NCBI RefSeq assembly: GCF_037102585.1
Contig: NW_027043820.1
Coordinates: forward strand, 1,894,501 to 1,958,500
Direction of reading: 5' to 3'
Length of the DNA stretch: 64,000 nucleotides
Source of the DNA: Saccharomycopsis crataegensis
Taxonomy: Eukaryota > Ascomycota > Saccharomycetes > Ascoideales > Saccharomycopsidaceae
This document shows positions 29,987 through 39,772 of this stretch, piece after piece. The notes below the pieces were generated by a model. That model ran no database searches and was not told where the DNA came from. It saw only the letters and a program-made list of their open reading frames with translations. The translations under genes were made by a program, and so were the position numbers. Position 1 is the first letter of the stretch. The number at the start of each line of letters is the position of its first letter.

Positions 29987-30680
29987 TTACTTCTTGGCTT
30001 TTTTTGGAGCAGCTTTCTTTGATACAGCCTTCTTTGGGGCAGCTTTTTTTGGAGCGGCTTTCTTAGAGGAAGCAACCTTCTTGGTAGCGGCAGCTTTCTT
30101 TGGGGCAGCTTTCTTTGGGGCAGCAACAGCCTTCTTGGCAGCGGTAGCCTTCTTTGGGGTCACAGTTTTCTTTGGAGCAGTAGGCTTAACAACTTTGGCA
30201 ACTTTCTTTTCGGTTGTCTTCTTGACTGGTTCCTTTTTGGCCAATTTGACTGGACCAGATGGACCCTTTGGTTGAATAAAATCACCCTTGTCAACACCTC
30301 TTCTCAAGGCCAAGTTGAATTGAGCATCAAAGTTAGAAGCGGTCATCTTATAGTTGGCTTGAAGGTACTTCTTAAGGGCTTGACGACTAATTGAAAGTTG
30401 TTAGTGAATAAATCAAGAAAAGCAAACAAAAAAGACGCGTCATTATTTTTGTTTTAATAAAATATTCTGAAAATAATGGACATACCTAGAACCATTACGT
30501 TCCTTCAAAACAGTAATAGCCTCCTTAATCATATCTAGAAGTGTGGTTAGTGGATGTTCAACAAGAGATACAACATAAACAAAAAGACCCCCCGAAACGC
30601 GTTCTTCTTGATCATAAAAACATACCCTTATAAGTAGGATGTTCTGGTTTCTTAGCAGCAGCAGCAACAGCTTTGGCCAT
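29987..30680 (-). CDS. HHO1: Linker histone H1, three exons
   Basis: This is linker histone H1, which binds nucleosome dyads and linker DNA. Exon 1 (30626-30680) encodes MAKAVAAAAKKPEHPTYK. Exon 2 (30486-30534) encodes MIKEAITVLKERNGS. Exon 3 (29987-30386) encodes RQALKKYLQANYK, the rest of the winged-helix domain and a basic tail. Both donors are gtatgt; both introns have cactaac branch sites and ag acceptors (introns 30535-30625 and 30387-30485). The joined product is 167 aa with one globular domain (about residues 14-85), then a Lys/Ala/Pro tail of PKKAA-type repeats. Saccharomyces Hho1 has two globular domains; Candida and animal H1 have one. The frame starting at 30346 alone would miss half the globular domain. 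Confidence 0.93.
30435..30602. promoter_or_regulatory. ACGCGT (MCB-type) boxes inside both HHO1 introns
   Basis: The palindromic ACGCGT occurs at 30435-30440 (second intron) and 30597-30602 (first intron). ACGCGT is the MBF binding core in yeasts, driving G1/S transcription. Intronic use is inference; the sites are directly visible. Confidence 0.4.
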
Positions 30681-31061
30681 CTTTTAATCAATAATTTAAT
30701 AAAATACACGGGAATAACACTGGGCGTGGTTAATGGAGATCCTTTTGAATAAAGAAGTTGGTGAGATGGAGTATAACGCAAACAAATAAACAAAAAAAAA
30801 AATAACGTAAAAAAAAAACAAAATTGTGCGGGCGCGTGCGAACGTGAACGGTTCCCAAACCTCTCCAGGGCGGGTAAGCAAACACTTTGAGGGATCTAAC
30901 TTACACGAGGCTCGCCGTCTTCTTCTTCTTCTTCTTCTTCTTCTTCTTCCTCGTAACAGTACACATATTTCAACAGAATAATAACATTAATAATAAGATC
31001 ACTGAGCTACCTTTCCTTTTTTTTTTTTCTCTCCCAGAAGTTTCCACTAAGTAAATAAACA
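30681..31061. other. HHO1 promoter and sirtuin gene 3' flank
   Basis: No gene seen. It contains A-runs next to the H1 start, a GC-rich patch (about 30825-30880, gggcgcgtgcg) and a TCT trinucleotide repeat (30918-30949). Confidence 0.6.
30918..30949. repeat. TCT trinucleotide microsatellite (about 10.7 units)
   Basis: A pure TCT run of 32 bases lies between the 3' end of the sirtuin gene and the HHO1 promoter. It is likely length-polymorphic. Confidence 0.9.
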
Positions 31062-32039
31062 TTATCTTTTCCGATAATTTCTTGGAACGTAATTTCTCCC
31101 AATCACTGGCTCTAAAGCAATTCCTAACGTCTCTGAGGCATCTCCTTCAAAACCCCAACAGTCTTTATCATTGGAAATCTCATCGGAATTCACTTCTGTG
31201 TTGAAGATCGCAATTTTGCCTCCCTGTAATCGTACTCTTTCAACGTACCCTATCGCAGGCCACATTTTACCACTAGTACCAACAACCAAGATCAAATCTA
31301 TCTTGTTGCTCACGAAAAAGTCATCAATTGTATTAATGGCTTTCAATGGAATTGACTCACCAAACCAAACGACCCCAGGTCTCAATAAACCACCACACCG
31401 GGGGCATGCAGGCAAGTCTTCTTTTGAAAGATTGGTATTCACTTTACCCTTTTCCCTATCTAATCTTCTTTTCTTGTTTCTATTATGCTCTTCATATGTA
31501 TCATCACCCTTATCACTTTCATCGTCCACTAATCCCAAGGCCTGTGTTAATGGATGCTCAAAGTTATTTGACTCTCTGTAACTGCAGAAAAAATCGGTGC
31601 ATCTCAAATCAAAAAGATTTCCGTGCAATTCTAACAAATTTGCCTTATCATGGCCCGCCCTTAGATTCAATCCATCAACATTTTGATTTATTGTTAGGCA
31701 CTGTTTATTATTTTTCCTTTTCCTTTCATTATTATTAGCACTGTTGAATTTCTCTGATAACGCCGCAATCGCATAATGTCCTTTATTTGGCTTTGCTTTC
31801 AAAGCTCTGTGACGCCTCCATGAATAAAATTGCCATACAAGACCGGGATTATCTAAAAATGCATCTGGGGTGGATATGTCAATCGAATGGAAATCTTTCC
31901 AGTAACCAGAAGAGTTCTGGTAAGTCTGAACTCCAGATGCTGCCGAAAGCCCTGCCCCAACCAAAACAATTATATTATTGCATTGCATTAAGTAATTTTG
32001 GAAACTTCGTAGATAGTCCTTGTCGATTTGAGTAGGCAT
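31062..32039 (-). CDS. Class III (SIRT5-like) NAD-dependent protein deacylase
   Basis: This sirtuin uses NAD+ to remove acyl groups from lysine. The 325-aa product has the NAD motif VGAGLSAASG (27-36), NQNVD (118-122), catalytic His139 in LLELHGNL, and a zinc site of Cys147, Cys152, Cys212 and Cys215. The segment LVWQFYSWRRH places Tyr72 and Arg75 in the Y-x-x-R arrangement that in SIRT5 and CobB binds negatively charged succinyl, malonyl or glutaryl lysine. This separates it from Sir2/Hst1-4. Between the zinc Cys pairs is a lysine/arginine-rich insertion (about 170-210) with RNKKRRLDREKGK, which could act as a nuclear signal. There is no obvious mitochondrial presequence. Saccharomyces has no class III member. 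It is divergent from MEC1. Confidence 0.85.
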   Translation of the reverse strand: MPTQIDKDYLRSFQNYLMQCNNIIVLVGAGLSAASGVQTYQNSSGYWKDFHSIDISTPDAFLDNPGLVWQFYSWRRHRALKAKPNKGHYAIAALSEKFNSANNNERKRKNNKQCLTINQNVDGLNLRAGHDKANLLELHGNLFDLRCTDFFCSYRESNNFEHPLTQALGLVDDESDKGDDTYEEHNRNKKRRLDREKGKVNTNLSKEDLPACPRCGGLLRPGVVWFGESIPLKAINTIDDFFVSNKIDLILVVGTSGKMWPAIGYVERVRLQGGKIAIFNTEVNSDEISNDKDCWGFEGDASETLGIALEPVIGRNYVPRNYRKR

Positions 32040-32190
32040 TTCATTCTATGATCCCTTTCCTTTCATATGTTGTCTTTACTCGTCGGCCTTTTCATATATC
32101 CCCAGATGTACTGATAATTTTTGTTCTCTATATGAATCTTTCCCCCCAAATCAAAAACAAACATCAACACAAAAAAAAAAAAAATTGGCT

Positions 32191-32198
32191 TCACGTGA
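32191..32198. promoter_or_regulatory. TCACGTGA palindrome in the sirtuin/MEC1 shared promoter
   Basis: A full CACGTG E-box with symmetric flanks lies in the 276-base space between the two divergent starts, 118 bases before the MEC1 ATG. Cbf1-type factors bind this word. The function is inferred. Confidence 0.45.
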
Positions 32199-32315
32199 GA
32201 AGAGGTCGAAAAATATAAACAGGATTCTTCGTCTCATACATTTGACATTATTGACATTATTGTCCTTAATTTCCTGTATTTTTGGGGGAATACTGCAGTT
32301 TCTTGTCTATAAAAT

Positions 32316-35300
32316 ATGGCAACCCTGAAACTAAAGGATCATACCAAGTTGATAGACAAATTGACAACAAGTATACTACTGGATCCCAACTTTCTAGACC
32401 AAAACCTAAAGAACAATATATCCATCATCGATGTATTGATCCAATCAGGTTTAGCCATCCAACTCTCACAGTTAAATCTCAAAGTTACTAAGTTGTTCAT
32501 TACGCCATTCTTGTCTAATGCCAATATAATAGAACCAATTTTATTCAACTATGTGCGAGCGTTATCAGTGGTTTGCTTTAATGCTCCAGGAATATTGATC
32601 CAAAATGTTGACCGTAGCGATAACAAGCACGCTCAAACGGTGAAAACTCCTTATTTTAAGGCTCTTTTGACCAACTTAGTTAGATTTTACAGGTTCAATA
32701 ATAAAGAACTTAATGATTCCATAACAGAGCTAATCATTCTGATCATCACCTTGGTATCAACTAGATTAAAATCTTTCAAAGCAAGAAAGATATTGGGTGA
32801 TTTCTTAGTGTCAAGCTTGGTATCTTATTATCTCAATAGAAGTTTTACAAATAATAGTAGGGACTCGAGCATCTCTGATTTGCTAACATCTATCCATTGC
32901 TTTTGTGTGCTAAACAAGTGGAGTGTACAAAAGTCTTTGATATTTTCTGGATCTATGGAGCTGAAATTAAGTACCTTTTCTAGAAAAATATGGTTCTTAT
33001 TGAACGACATCTCCGCTGGGGCTGAGATTCAAAAAGTTTTGGATCAATATAAAATCATGTTTTTAAATAGCTGCTTTAACTCATGCACTATATCTGGTGA
33101 ATTTCAAGAATCTTTAAAAGCTATTGTTTGTTTAGAGTTTGCAAATGAGGTCTTGCAGAACTTATCTAGATCACAAAATATGTCTATAGCAATTCAAGAG
33201 TCATTGGCTGTGAATTTACTTGAACTCTATCTTAAATGTTTAAAAGAAGACTTGCACAAATTCTTTTTTGCAAATTTACACTTGCATGAGTTGTCATTGA
33301 TTAAATCTCAACCAGTATCTATCAGTGACTCTTTAGTGAAGGTGATATACTTGATGATTTGCAATCCTGCTGAGAAACCAAATACAAATTTGAAATCCTC
33401 CCTTGAATCGGAATTTCAATCTGTGAGTGGGAGTTTTCCAGAAAACCAGTATCTTCATAGTTTGATGCTGGAAGTGGTAAGCATTCATGAAAATACGATA
33501 AGCAAACAAAAAATTCAAGATATCTTAGACTTGGTTAACGTTAGTGAATCACACAGAATATCAATTTGTGATTATGATTCTTCCGACTGTCTTACAGAAT
33601 GGGTCGATAATTTGGCAAGATTATTAGAGGAAGACTCCAATCGTATTTTCAAGTCCCAACTAACAACATTGAAGCTAATACATTCTGTTGGCAATTTTTG
33701 TTGCTTATACACAAAACATTATGACTTTTCTGATAACCGTTGTGAAATATGTGAAGAATTAAGTGATATGAACTTGATTTTTAAAAAGAGAAGAAACTTG
33801 GCTGATTTTCCAGTAATTTCCAAACTTGTTGGAATAATTTTGAAATATTTTGTCATAAATGAGTCCATAGTACTGAAAGATGTTCTCACGATAAATTTAT
33901 TGATCAGCTTGAGAAAAATCTTTATTAAATTCTCACTTCCAGATATTGATTCGATTGATCAACCTTTGTTCAAGTTTGTTTGCAATTGCATGTATTCCAA
34001 AAATAGACACATAAGGATTTTTGCAGGAAAAATTTTTCCATTATATTCTGGATCCGATGATTTTTTGGAAGATAATTGGAAATATATTTTTGAATTTTTG
34101 GATAAGAAAATGGTTATTGATTCTACCAGTTACCTTGCAGAGTCTACGATCTTGGCGTGGGGTGAATTGGCAGTCGTGACAGAGGGAGAATACTTGAATG
34201 TTTTATTATCGAAGCTTTTTAAATTTCTCAGTTCCACGAACTCTTTTTATTCGTGTGCTGCATATACTACGTTGATTAATGTTGCCAATTTAAAAAACAA
34301 GACCTGCTGGCAATTGGTGCACCCGTTTTTACCAAACTTGAGTGTTATGTTAGTCCAGCAAATTGTGGAGAAGACTATATTTGGCAGCATAATACCCGAT
34401 TTCTTAGGGGTTTCTAGTAATGATATTTTATTCAGAACAATAAAATACACGGTGCCTTATTTATTAACACATTATTCAAAGGATATCATCAAGGAAATTG
34501 CCAAAGTTGCTGATATGGAAAAGTACAAACTTGTTGAACTTCAATTGTCAAGAATTTTAGCTGTGATGTTGACTTCTGCTGAATATCTAAACATCGATGA
34601 TAATGATAATTCTTTTCTGATCAACCAGAATAAGATTATGGATATTTTGTCTATTGTGGATCCATATTTTAGACACAAGAAATTGTCTGACCTTATTCTG
34701 CCAATGAATGATATCTGGGAAATTTGTCAAATGTATTCCACCAATGGTAATCACTCTATTAATGACAGCAACTACCAATTGTTGAAAAATGCCATTATAT
34801 TTATAATAAAGTTGGAAAATTCTTCAAGATACCCATCATCTGATGAATCTCTGAAGTTCTTTGTTGGAAATAAGTACAACTTGAGCCAACCAAATAGTCC
34901 AGAGGACGAGAAGATTTTACAAGATTGTTTCAAGAGCACGCTATTAGGGATTATAAGAGAATTATCAGATGTTCTCAAGAATACTAAAGGGAGAACCCCT
35001 TATCTTGAAAAAGTTAAATCCTTGAGCGCGATTGAGTTTTTAGTACAAGTTGCTGGGTTGGAAATTGTTACAGCTTTACCACAAATTTGTATTTCTCTTC
35101 AGAAGGCTATTGCCGATCCACTTCTTGAGCTAAACAGTTTGAGATGCTGGAAGATGTTAATATTGAACTTGAAGGATATACATTTGATAACTTGCTTTGA
35201 TTTGGTAGTTGCTATAATTTTACAACGGTGGAAGTACTTCTCAACATATTCGAAAAAAGTTGCCAAGGATATCTTGGTGGAGCTTTTTAATAAGGAGGAT

Positions 35301-38300
35301 TTGATCAGGGAAAAATATTTCAATTATTATTTTACTTTATCTTTCAATTATGGGTTGGTTGATGTTTACTACAAAGCTAGCAAGGTCTTGAAAAGCAAGA
35401 AATCTAGTTACAGTGATGATAATGGATCAATGGTTTTGAATCTTTTATATGATATCTCTAGAAGATGTGATAATGATAATAAGTATGTTGTTCAACAGGC
35501 GTTGGTTGACTTGAAAAACTTCTTGTCCCAATACAAGCTAGAGTTCCATGCTGTTTTTGTTCTGAAAAAGAAATTCATCGAGCATATTTCAAATTTGACC
35601 GATATTTTATTGAATAATTGCTCCAAATTCAAGTATCAACGTGATTCCAATGTTGAAGAATCTTTTAATATCCCAAAAGAATGTGCATCATGCTTAGGAA
35701 TCATTGGGTGCTTGGATCCCGATGTCTTTGAACATACGGTGTTGGGGAGGGAAGTTTGCATGTTCAGCAATGAAAGGGAACTATTGCAATTTATTCCAAG
35801 GTTGTTGAATATTTTGGTGAAGGCATTCTGGGCTTCCGAAGAACCAACGTTCCAAACAATGTTGGCGTACGGTTTACAAGAATTTCTCAAGATTATAGAT
35901 GTGGGAGATCTATCATCAGTTCCAGTTTTCAATGATTTGACGATCTCTACCTTGACCCCATTAGCGTTTTCAAAATATGAGCTTGGTTCTAGCCGGAGTG
36001 AAAAATTGAAAAAATATCCATTATTCAAGTTGGAGAAATCACATGTGGACTGGGTGAAAGATTTTACCTTGGATTTGATTGAAAGAAGTCGCCTTAGTTG
36101 TGAAAATGATGATGGGAAAAAAGTCAATGAAATCAAATTCTATTCAATTTACAGCACGGTTATCAAAAATCAAGATTTATCCATTAGTTTGATAATTTTG
36201 CCTTATGTTGTTCTCAATATGATCGTCAAGGATTATAAAGATGCTAGAGAAATCATTCTCAATGAATTTCTAATGATATTGAACACTGATTGTGATGTGG
36301 ATACCTATAGTTTGGAAGTATCGAAAAATATAAGATTACTTTACCAAACGGTGTTCAGAATTGTCGATTACTTGAATGAATGGTTATTTGATAGAAGACA
36401 ACGACAGCTGGGAAGCAGAAAAAGTAAACGAACAATTATATTTGGTTGCACAAACGAGGAAGGAATAAGAATTGTCGAGCTGTTCTTGACTCAAATTCCC
36501 GATATGTTGGTTGCTAAAAGATCATCTCAATGTGCTTCGTATGAGCGTGCAATCTTGTACTTGGAGAAAAGTTATAGACACATCAAATCTGACCCACAGA
36601 ACAAAAATAAGAATAATGAAAAGGATCTGATAATCTCAAAGTTGCAAGAAATGTATGAGAAAGTTGATGATTATGATACATTAACTGGCTCATTGAAGCT
36701 GTTTTCTACTGCGAATATTGAATCCGCGGTTTCGCAATTACAGTACGAAGATAATTGGAAGTCCATTTTGAATGTTTTTGATGTGATGTCCGATGCCGAT
36801 TCCAACTACAATGATGAATTAAATGTCAAGTTCTTGCAATATTTAAATAAGAAGGAATTGCATACAGAAGCATTGTCCAGAGTCAAAAAGTTTGATGATA
36901 TCTTTTCTATCGATAATAATCTCACGCTACAAAATGTTCCCGCAGAATTAATGGAATCAGCGTTACTGGCTAGCACCATGGTTTGCGACACCGATAATTT
37001 AAAGAAATGGATTTCGATAGCTGGTATATCTCCTCGAATTAATGATAGCGATTTTCTGATAACTTTACTCATATCCAAAGCGTTATATTCCTTGAGGGGA
37101 ATGAATAACGCATCTTTTACACATATTGTTGACAAGTGCCATAGTACTATTGCATCATTGTTGTCATTATCCACAACGTCATCATTGACCAGAAACAAGC
37201 AACTCCTTGATAAATTACATATTTTGGAAGATATGAAGGAATTAGTTTCCCTGAAAGATGAGCGGGGATATACAACTAGTAATGCCGTTTTCAAGTCTAG
37301 AGTGGCTAATGCAGGTTCCGATTTCGAATCATCTTGGCTCATTTTGACAATGAGAAAGAATAGCGAGCAATTATTTGACAACAGTTCCATTCCAGAGGTG
37401 TTGAAAACCAAAAATATTAGTGACATTTGGCTTCAACGGTCTAAGCTTGAACTTGAACACAATAGGCTTGATCTTGCCTCGAGATCGGCGACACAATCAT
37501 ACATGTTGTCGAAGAATAGCGAAGCAGAATTCCAGTACGCGGAAATTTTATGGTCGCAAGGAGATTTTTCAAAAGCATTGAAATTGGCCCAAAGCTTGAA
37601 AGATAAGGAAGGTTTCAGTGTTCATCAAAAGGCAAAAATTCAGTTAAAGTATGCTTATTGGCTAGAGTCCTCGAATAATGCTTTGGGAAGTGAAATCGTG
37701 GAAGAATTTAGACGTGCCATCAGACTTGATAGGCAATTAGAGGATCCTTATTATTATATCGGTAAGTATTATACCAAGGTTTTAGAATCATGGGATGCTA
37801 CTGGCGAGGTGCCAGAACTGCCAGTGGGGTATTATGAGTGTGAGATCATCCACTACTATTTGCAATGTATTGGTAAAGGCACGAAATATTTACAAGAAAT
37901 TTTCCCAAAGATCGTCACCTTATGGCTTGATTTTGCGTTGATTGGACAACAGTCTGAAGAACACAATGAAAAGTTGAACATGATTCAACAAGAAATCGCC
38001 AGCGCTATTGAAGTTTTACCAAAGTACTACTGGTTTGCAGTGTTCTCTCAGCTATTATCAAGGTTGCCAAGTACTAAGGGAAAGACTACAGAGTTAATTA
38101 TCCGGGTTTGTGCTGTATTGCTTCAATATTATCCACAACAACTGATCTGGGCTATTTTTGCCCAAAGTAATTCTGAAGATAAAGCGGTGAGGGCCAATAT
38201 TGCTAAAAAAATCATTACCAGGTTTGTGAAATCCGAATGCAAGTTGACAAGGTACGAGAGTAATAGGGTGATTTTTTCTGCGGCGCTGAAATTTTTACAA

Positions 38301-39464
38301 ACTTTCTACAAGATGGCAAAAGTTAACAAGAACAAGAACGTAGCAGAATGCTCATTGGAAAATGACTTTGGGTTTGATCATACGGTATTACCTGCTCCAG
38401 TAGTGGTTCCAACCAAGGAGAATTTTGATATCTTATCCAGTACTTGTCCTCTTGAAGCCGGTAATGACTCAATAACTATTGTTAGATTTGACGATTATGT
38501 TAAAGTAATGCCAAGTTTACAGCGACCAAGAAGAATTAAAATGACTGGCAGTGATGGAAAACATTATTTAATCTTGTTTAAATTGAATGACGATTTGCGA
38601 AAGGATGCCAAATTGATGGAGTTGACAGGGATGATTCACCATCTTCTTCTGAATAATTATGAGTCCAAGAAGAGAAAACTTCAAATCAAAACTTTTGCCG
38701 TGGTTCCTCTAAACGAATTATATGGTATTATTGAATGGGTTCCCCACCATGCAACGGTAAGAAGCATCATTGACCAAAAATACTTGAGAAGAGATTCTTT
38801 GAACACAATTAGGAAGAAATGGGAACAAATGACTACCTTACCACAAAAGATTGCTCATTTTAAATACTTGACTAATTATTTTGAACCTGTTTTATATAAG
38901 TGGTTCATTGAATTCTTTCCGACCCCCGATAGTTGGTATAATAGTAGAAATTCTTTTGCCAGAAGTTCAGCAGTGATGTCCATGGTTGGTTTTGTTTTGG
39001 GTATTGGTGATAGGCATTTTGAAAATATCTTGATATCTGAAACCAACGGAAGTGTTTTACATGTTGATTTTGATTGTTTATTTGAAAAAGGTACAACCTT
39101 GAAAGTTCCGGAAAGAGTTCCGTTTAGACTCACCAATAACATGGTGGATGCTTGTGGTATTGTTGGCGTGGAAGGAACCTTCAGAAAATCTCTGGAGGTC
39201 ACAATGCAATTATTGAGAAATAACGAGCCAATTTTAATGAATATTTTGGAAGCTTTCATTCATGATCCGATCATGGACTGGAAAAGTAGCAGACTCGGAT
39301 CACCAGCAAGCACTTTAGCAAAGATTAGAGATAAGCTAAGAGGAATTTTAGAAAAAGAGGCGCTACCTATGAGCATTTCAGGACAGGTTGATTATTTGAT
39401 TCGACAAGCAACATCTGCCGAACTATTGTGCCAAATGTATATTGGATGGATGCCATTCTGGTGA
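32316..39464 (+). CDS. MEC1: Checkpoint kinase Mec1 (ATR orthologue)
   Basis: This is a PI3K-like protein kinase that senses RPA-coated single-stranded DNA with its partner Ddc2 and triggers the DNA damage and replication checkpoint in the nucleus. The 2382-aa product matches yeast Mec1 (2368). The N-terminal two thirds is helical HEAT-repeat material without low-complexity insertions. Near the C-terminus are the FAT region, the kinase motifs GIGDRHFENIL (about 39000) and HVDFDCLFEKG (about 39060), and the FATC end LCQMYIGWMPFW at the stop. Mec1 and ATR share this ending, while Tel1/ATM differ. A CTG codon at 38649-38651 falls at a polar position (Arg in ATR), which supports reading CTG as Ser. 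The ATG at 32316 is the first in frame. Confidence 0.95.
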   Translation: MATLKLKDHTKLIDKLTTSILLDPNFLDQNLKNNISIIDVLIQSGLAIQLSQLNLKVTKLFITPFLSNANIIEPILFNYVRALSVVCFNAPGILIQNVDRSDNKHAQTVKTPYFKALLTNLVRFYRFNNKELNDSITELIILIITLVSTRLKSFKARKILGDFLVSSLVSYYLNRSFTNNSRDSSISDLLTSIHCFCVLNKWSVQKSLIFSGSMELKLSTFSRKIWFLLNDISAGAEIQKVLDQYKIMFLNSCFNSCTISGEFQESLKAIVCLEFANEVLQNLSRSQNMSIAIQESLAVNLLELYLKCLKEDLHKFFFANLHLHELSLIKSQPVSISDSLVKVIYLMICNPAEKPNTNLKSSLESEFQSVSGSFPENQYLHSLMLEVVSIHENTISKQKIQDILDLVNVSESHRISICDYDSSDCLTEWVDNLARLLEEDSNRIFKSQLTTLKLIHSVGNFCCLYTKHYDFSDNRCEICEELSDMNLIFKKRRNLADFPVISKLVGIILKYFVINESIVLKDVLTINLLISLRKIFIKFSLPDIDSIDQPLFKFVCNCMYSKNRHIRIFAGKIFPLYSGSDDFLEDNWKYIFEFLDKKMVIDSTSYLAESTILAWGELAVVTEGEYLNVLLSKLFKFLSSTNSFYSCAAYTTLINVANLKNKTCWQLVHPFLPNLSVMLVQQIVEKTIFGSIIPDFLGVSSNDILFRTIKYTVPYLLTHYSKDIIKEIAKVADMEKYKLVELQLSRILAVMLTSAEYLNIDDNDNSFLINQNKIMDILSIVDPYFRHKKLSDLILPMNDIWEICQMYSTNGNHSINDSNYQLLKNAIIFIIKLENSSRYPSSDESLKFFVGNKYNLSQPNSPEDEKILQDCFKSTLLGIIRELSDVLKNTKGRTPYLEKVKSLSAIEFLVQVAGLEIVTALPQICISLQKAIADPLLELNSLRCWKMLILNLKDIHLITCFDLVVAIILQRWKYFSTYSKKVAKDILVELFNKEDLIREKYFNYYFTLSFNYGLVDVYYKASKVLKSKKSSYSDDNGSMVLNLLYDISRRCDNDNKYVVQQALVDLKNFLSQYKLEFHAVFVLKKKFIEHISNLTDILLNNCSKFKYQRDSNVEESFNIPKECASCLGIIGCLDPDVFEHTVLGREVCMFSNERELLQFIPRLLNILVKAFWASEEPTFQTMLAYGLQEFLKIIDVGDLSSVPVFNDLTISTLTPLAFSKYELGSSRSEKLKKYPLFKLEKSHVDWVKDFTLDLIERSRLSCENDDGKKVNEIKFYSIYSTVIKNQDLSISLIILPYVVLNMIVKDYKDAREIILNEFLMILNTDCDVDTYSLEVSKNIRLLYQTVFRIVDYLNEWLFDRRQRQLGSRKSKRTIIFGCTNEEGIRIVELFLTQIPDMLVAKRSSQCASYERAILYLEKSYRHIKSDPQNKNKNNEKDLIISKLQEMYEKVDDYDTLTGSLKLFSTANIESAVSQLQYEDNWKSILNVFDVMSDADSNYNDELNVKFLQYLNKKELHTEALSRVKKFDDIFSIDNNLTLQNVPAELMESALLASTMVCDTDNLKKWISIAGISPRINDSDFLITLLISKALYSLRGMNNASFTHIVDKCHSTIASLLSLSTTSSLTRNKQLLDKLHILEDMKELVSLKDERGYTTSNAVFKSRVANAGSDFESSWLILTMRKNSEQLFDNSSIPEVLKTKNISDIWLQRSKLELEHNRLDLASRSATQSYMLSKNSEAEFQYAEILWSQGDFSKALKLAQSLKDKEGFSVHQKAKIQLKYAYWLESSNNALGSEIVEEFRRAIRLDRQLEDPYYYIGKYYTKVLESWDATGEVPELPVGYYECEIIHYYLQCIGKGTKYLQEIFPKIVTLWLDFALIGQQSEEHNEKLNMIQQEIASAIEVLPKYYWFAVFSQLLSRLPSTKGKTTELIIRVCAVLLQYYPQQLIWAIFAQSNSEDKAVRANIAKKIITRFVKSECKLTRYESNRVIFSAALKFLQTFYKMAKVNKNKNVAECSLENDFGFDHTVLPAPVVVPTKENFDILSSTCPLEAGNDSITIVRFDDYVKVMPSLQRPRRIKMTGSDGKHYLILFKLNDDLRKDAKLMELTGMIHHLLLNNYESKKRKLQIKTFAVVPLNELYGIIEWVPHHATVRSIIDQKYLRRDSLNTIRKKWEQMTTLPQKIAHFKYLTNYFEPVLYKWFIEFFPTPDSWYNSRNSFARSSAVMSMVGFVLGIGDRHFENILISETNGSVLHVDFDCLFEKGTTLKVPERVPFRLTNNMVDACGIVGVEGTFRKSLEVTMQLLRNNEPILMNILEAFIHDPIMDWKSSRLGSPASTLAKIRDKLRGILEKEALPMSISGQVDYLIRQATSAELLCQMYIGWMPFW

Positions 39465-39772
39465 GCCATGTTGCTGTTTTGCCATTAATTGTTTTTATAT
39501 TATGTATTATTAGTGTATTATTTGCTATAAAAATTTAATTTTATGATTTATGACGTTTTTATTTTCCAGAACCGGTTTTTATTGATTGTTAATATTGTCG
39601 ATAATATAACTACTCATGTTACTGGTTGGTGTATGGATGTATGCAACATCCAAAAATATTTTTTTTTTTTTTTTCTTTCAATTTTTTCCCGCAAAGTGGT
39701 GATATATCAACTTCATATTGAAAAATATAACGATAGAAATTAGAAAGGTCAAAGCATATATATTCTTTCAAT
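39465..39772. other. Intergenic: MEC1 3' end and MRPL7 promoter
   Basis: No gene seen. A T-run of about 15 bases at 39660-39674 and a TTTCCCGC word (about 39687) lie between the genes. Confidence 0.6.

Noticed and set aside
29994-30275. Plus-strand open frame opposite the H1 tail (Ala/Phe repeats)
   Set aside because: It is an antisense product of the Lys/Ala repeat of histone H1, with no independent support.
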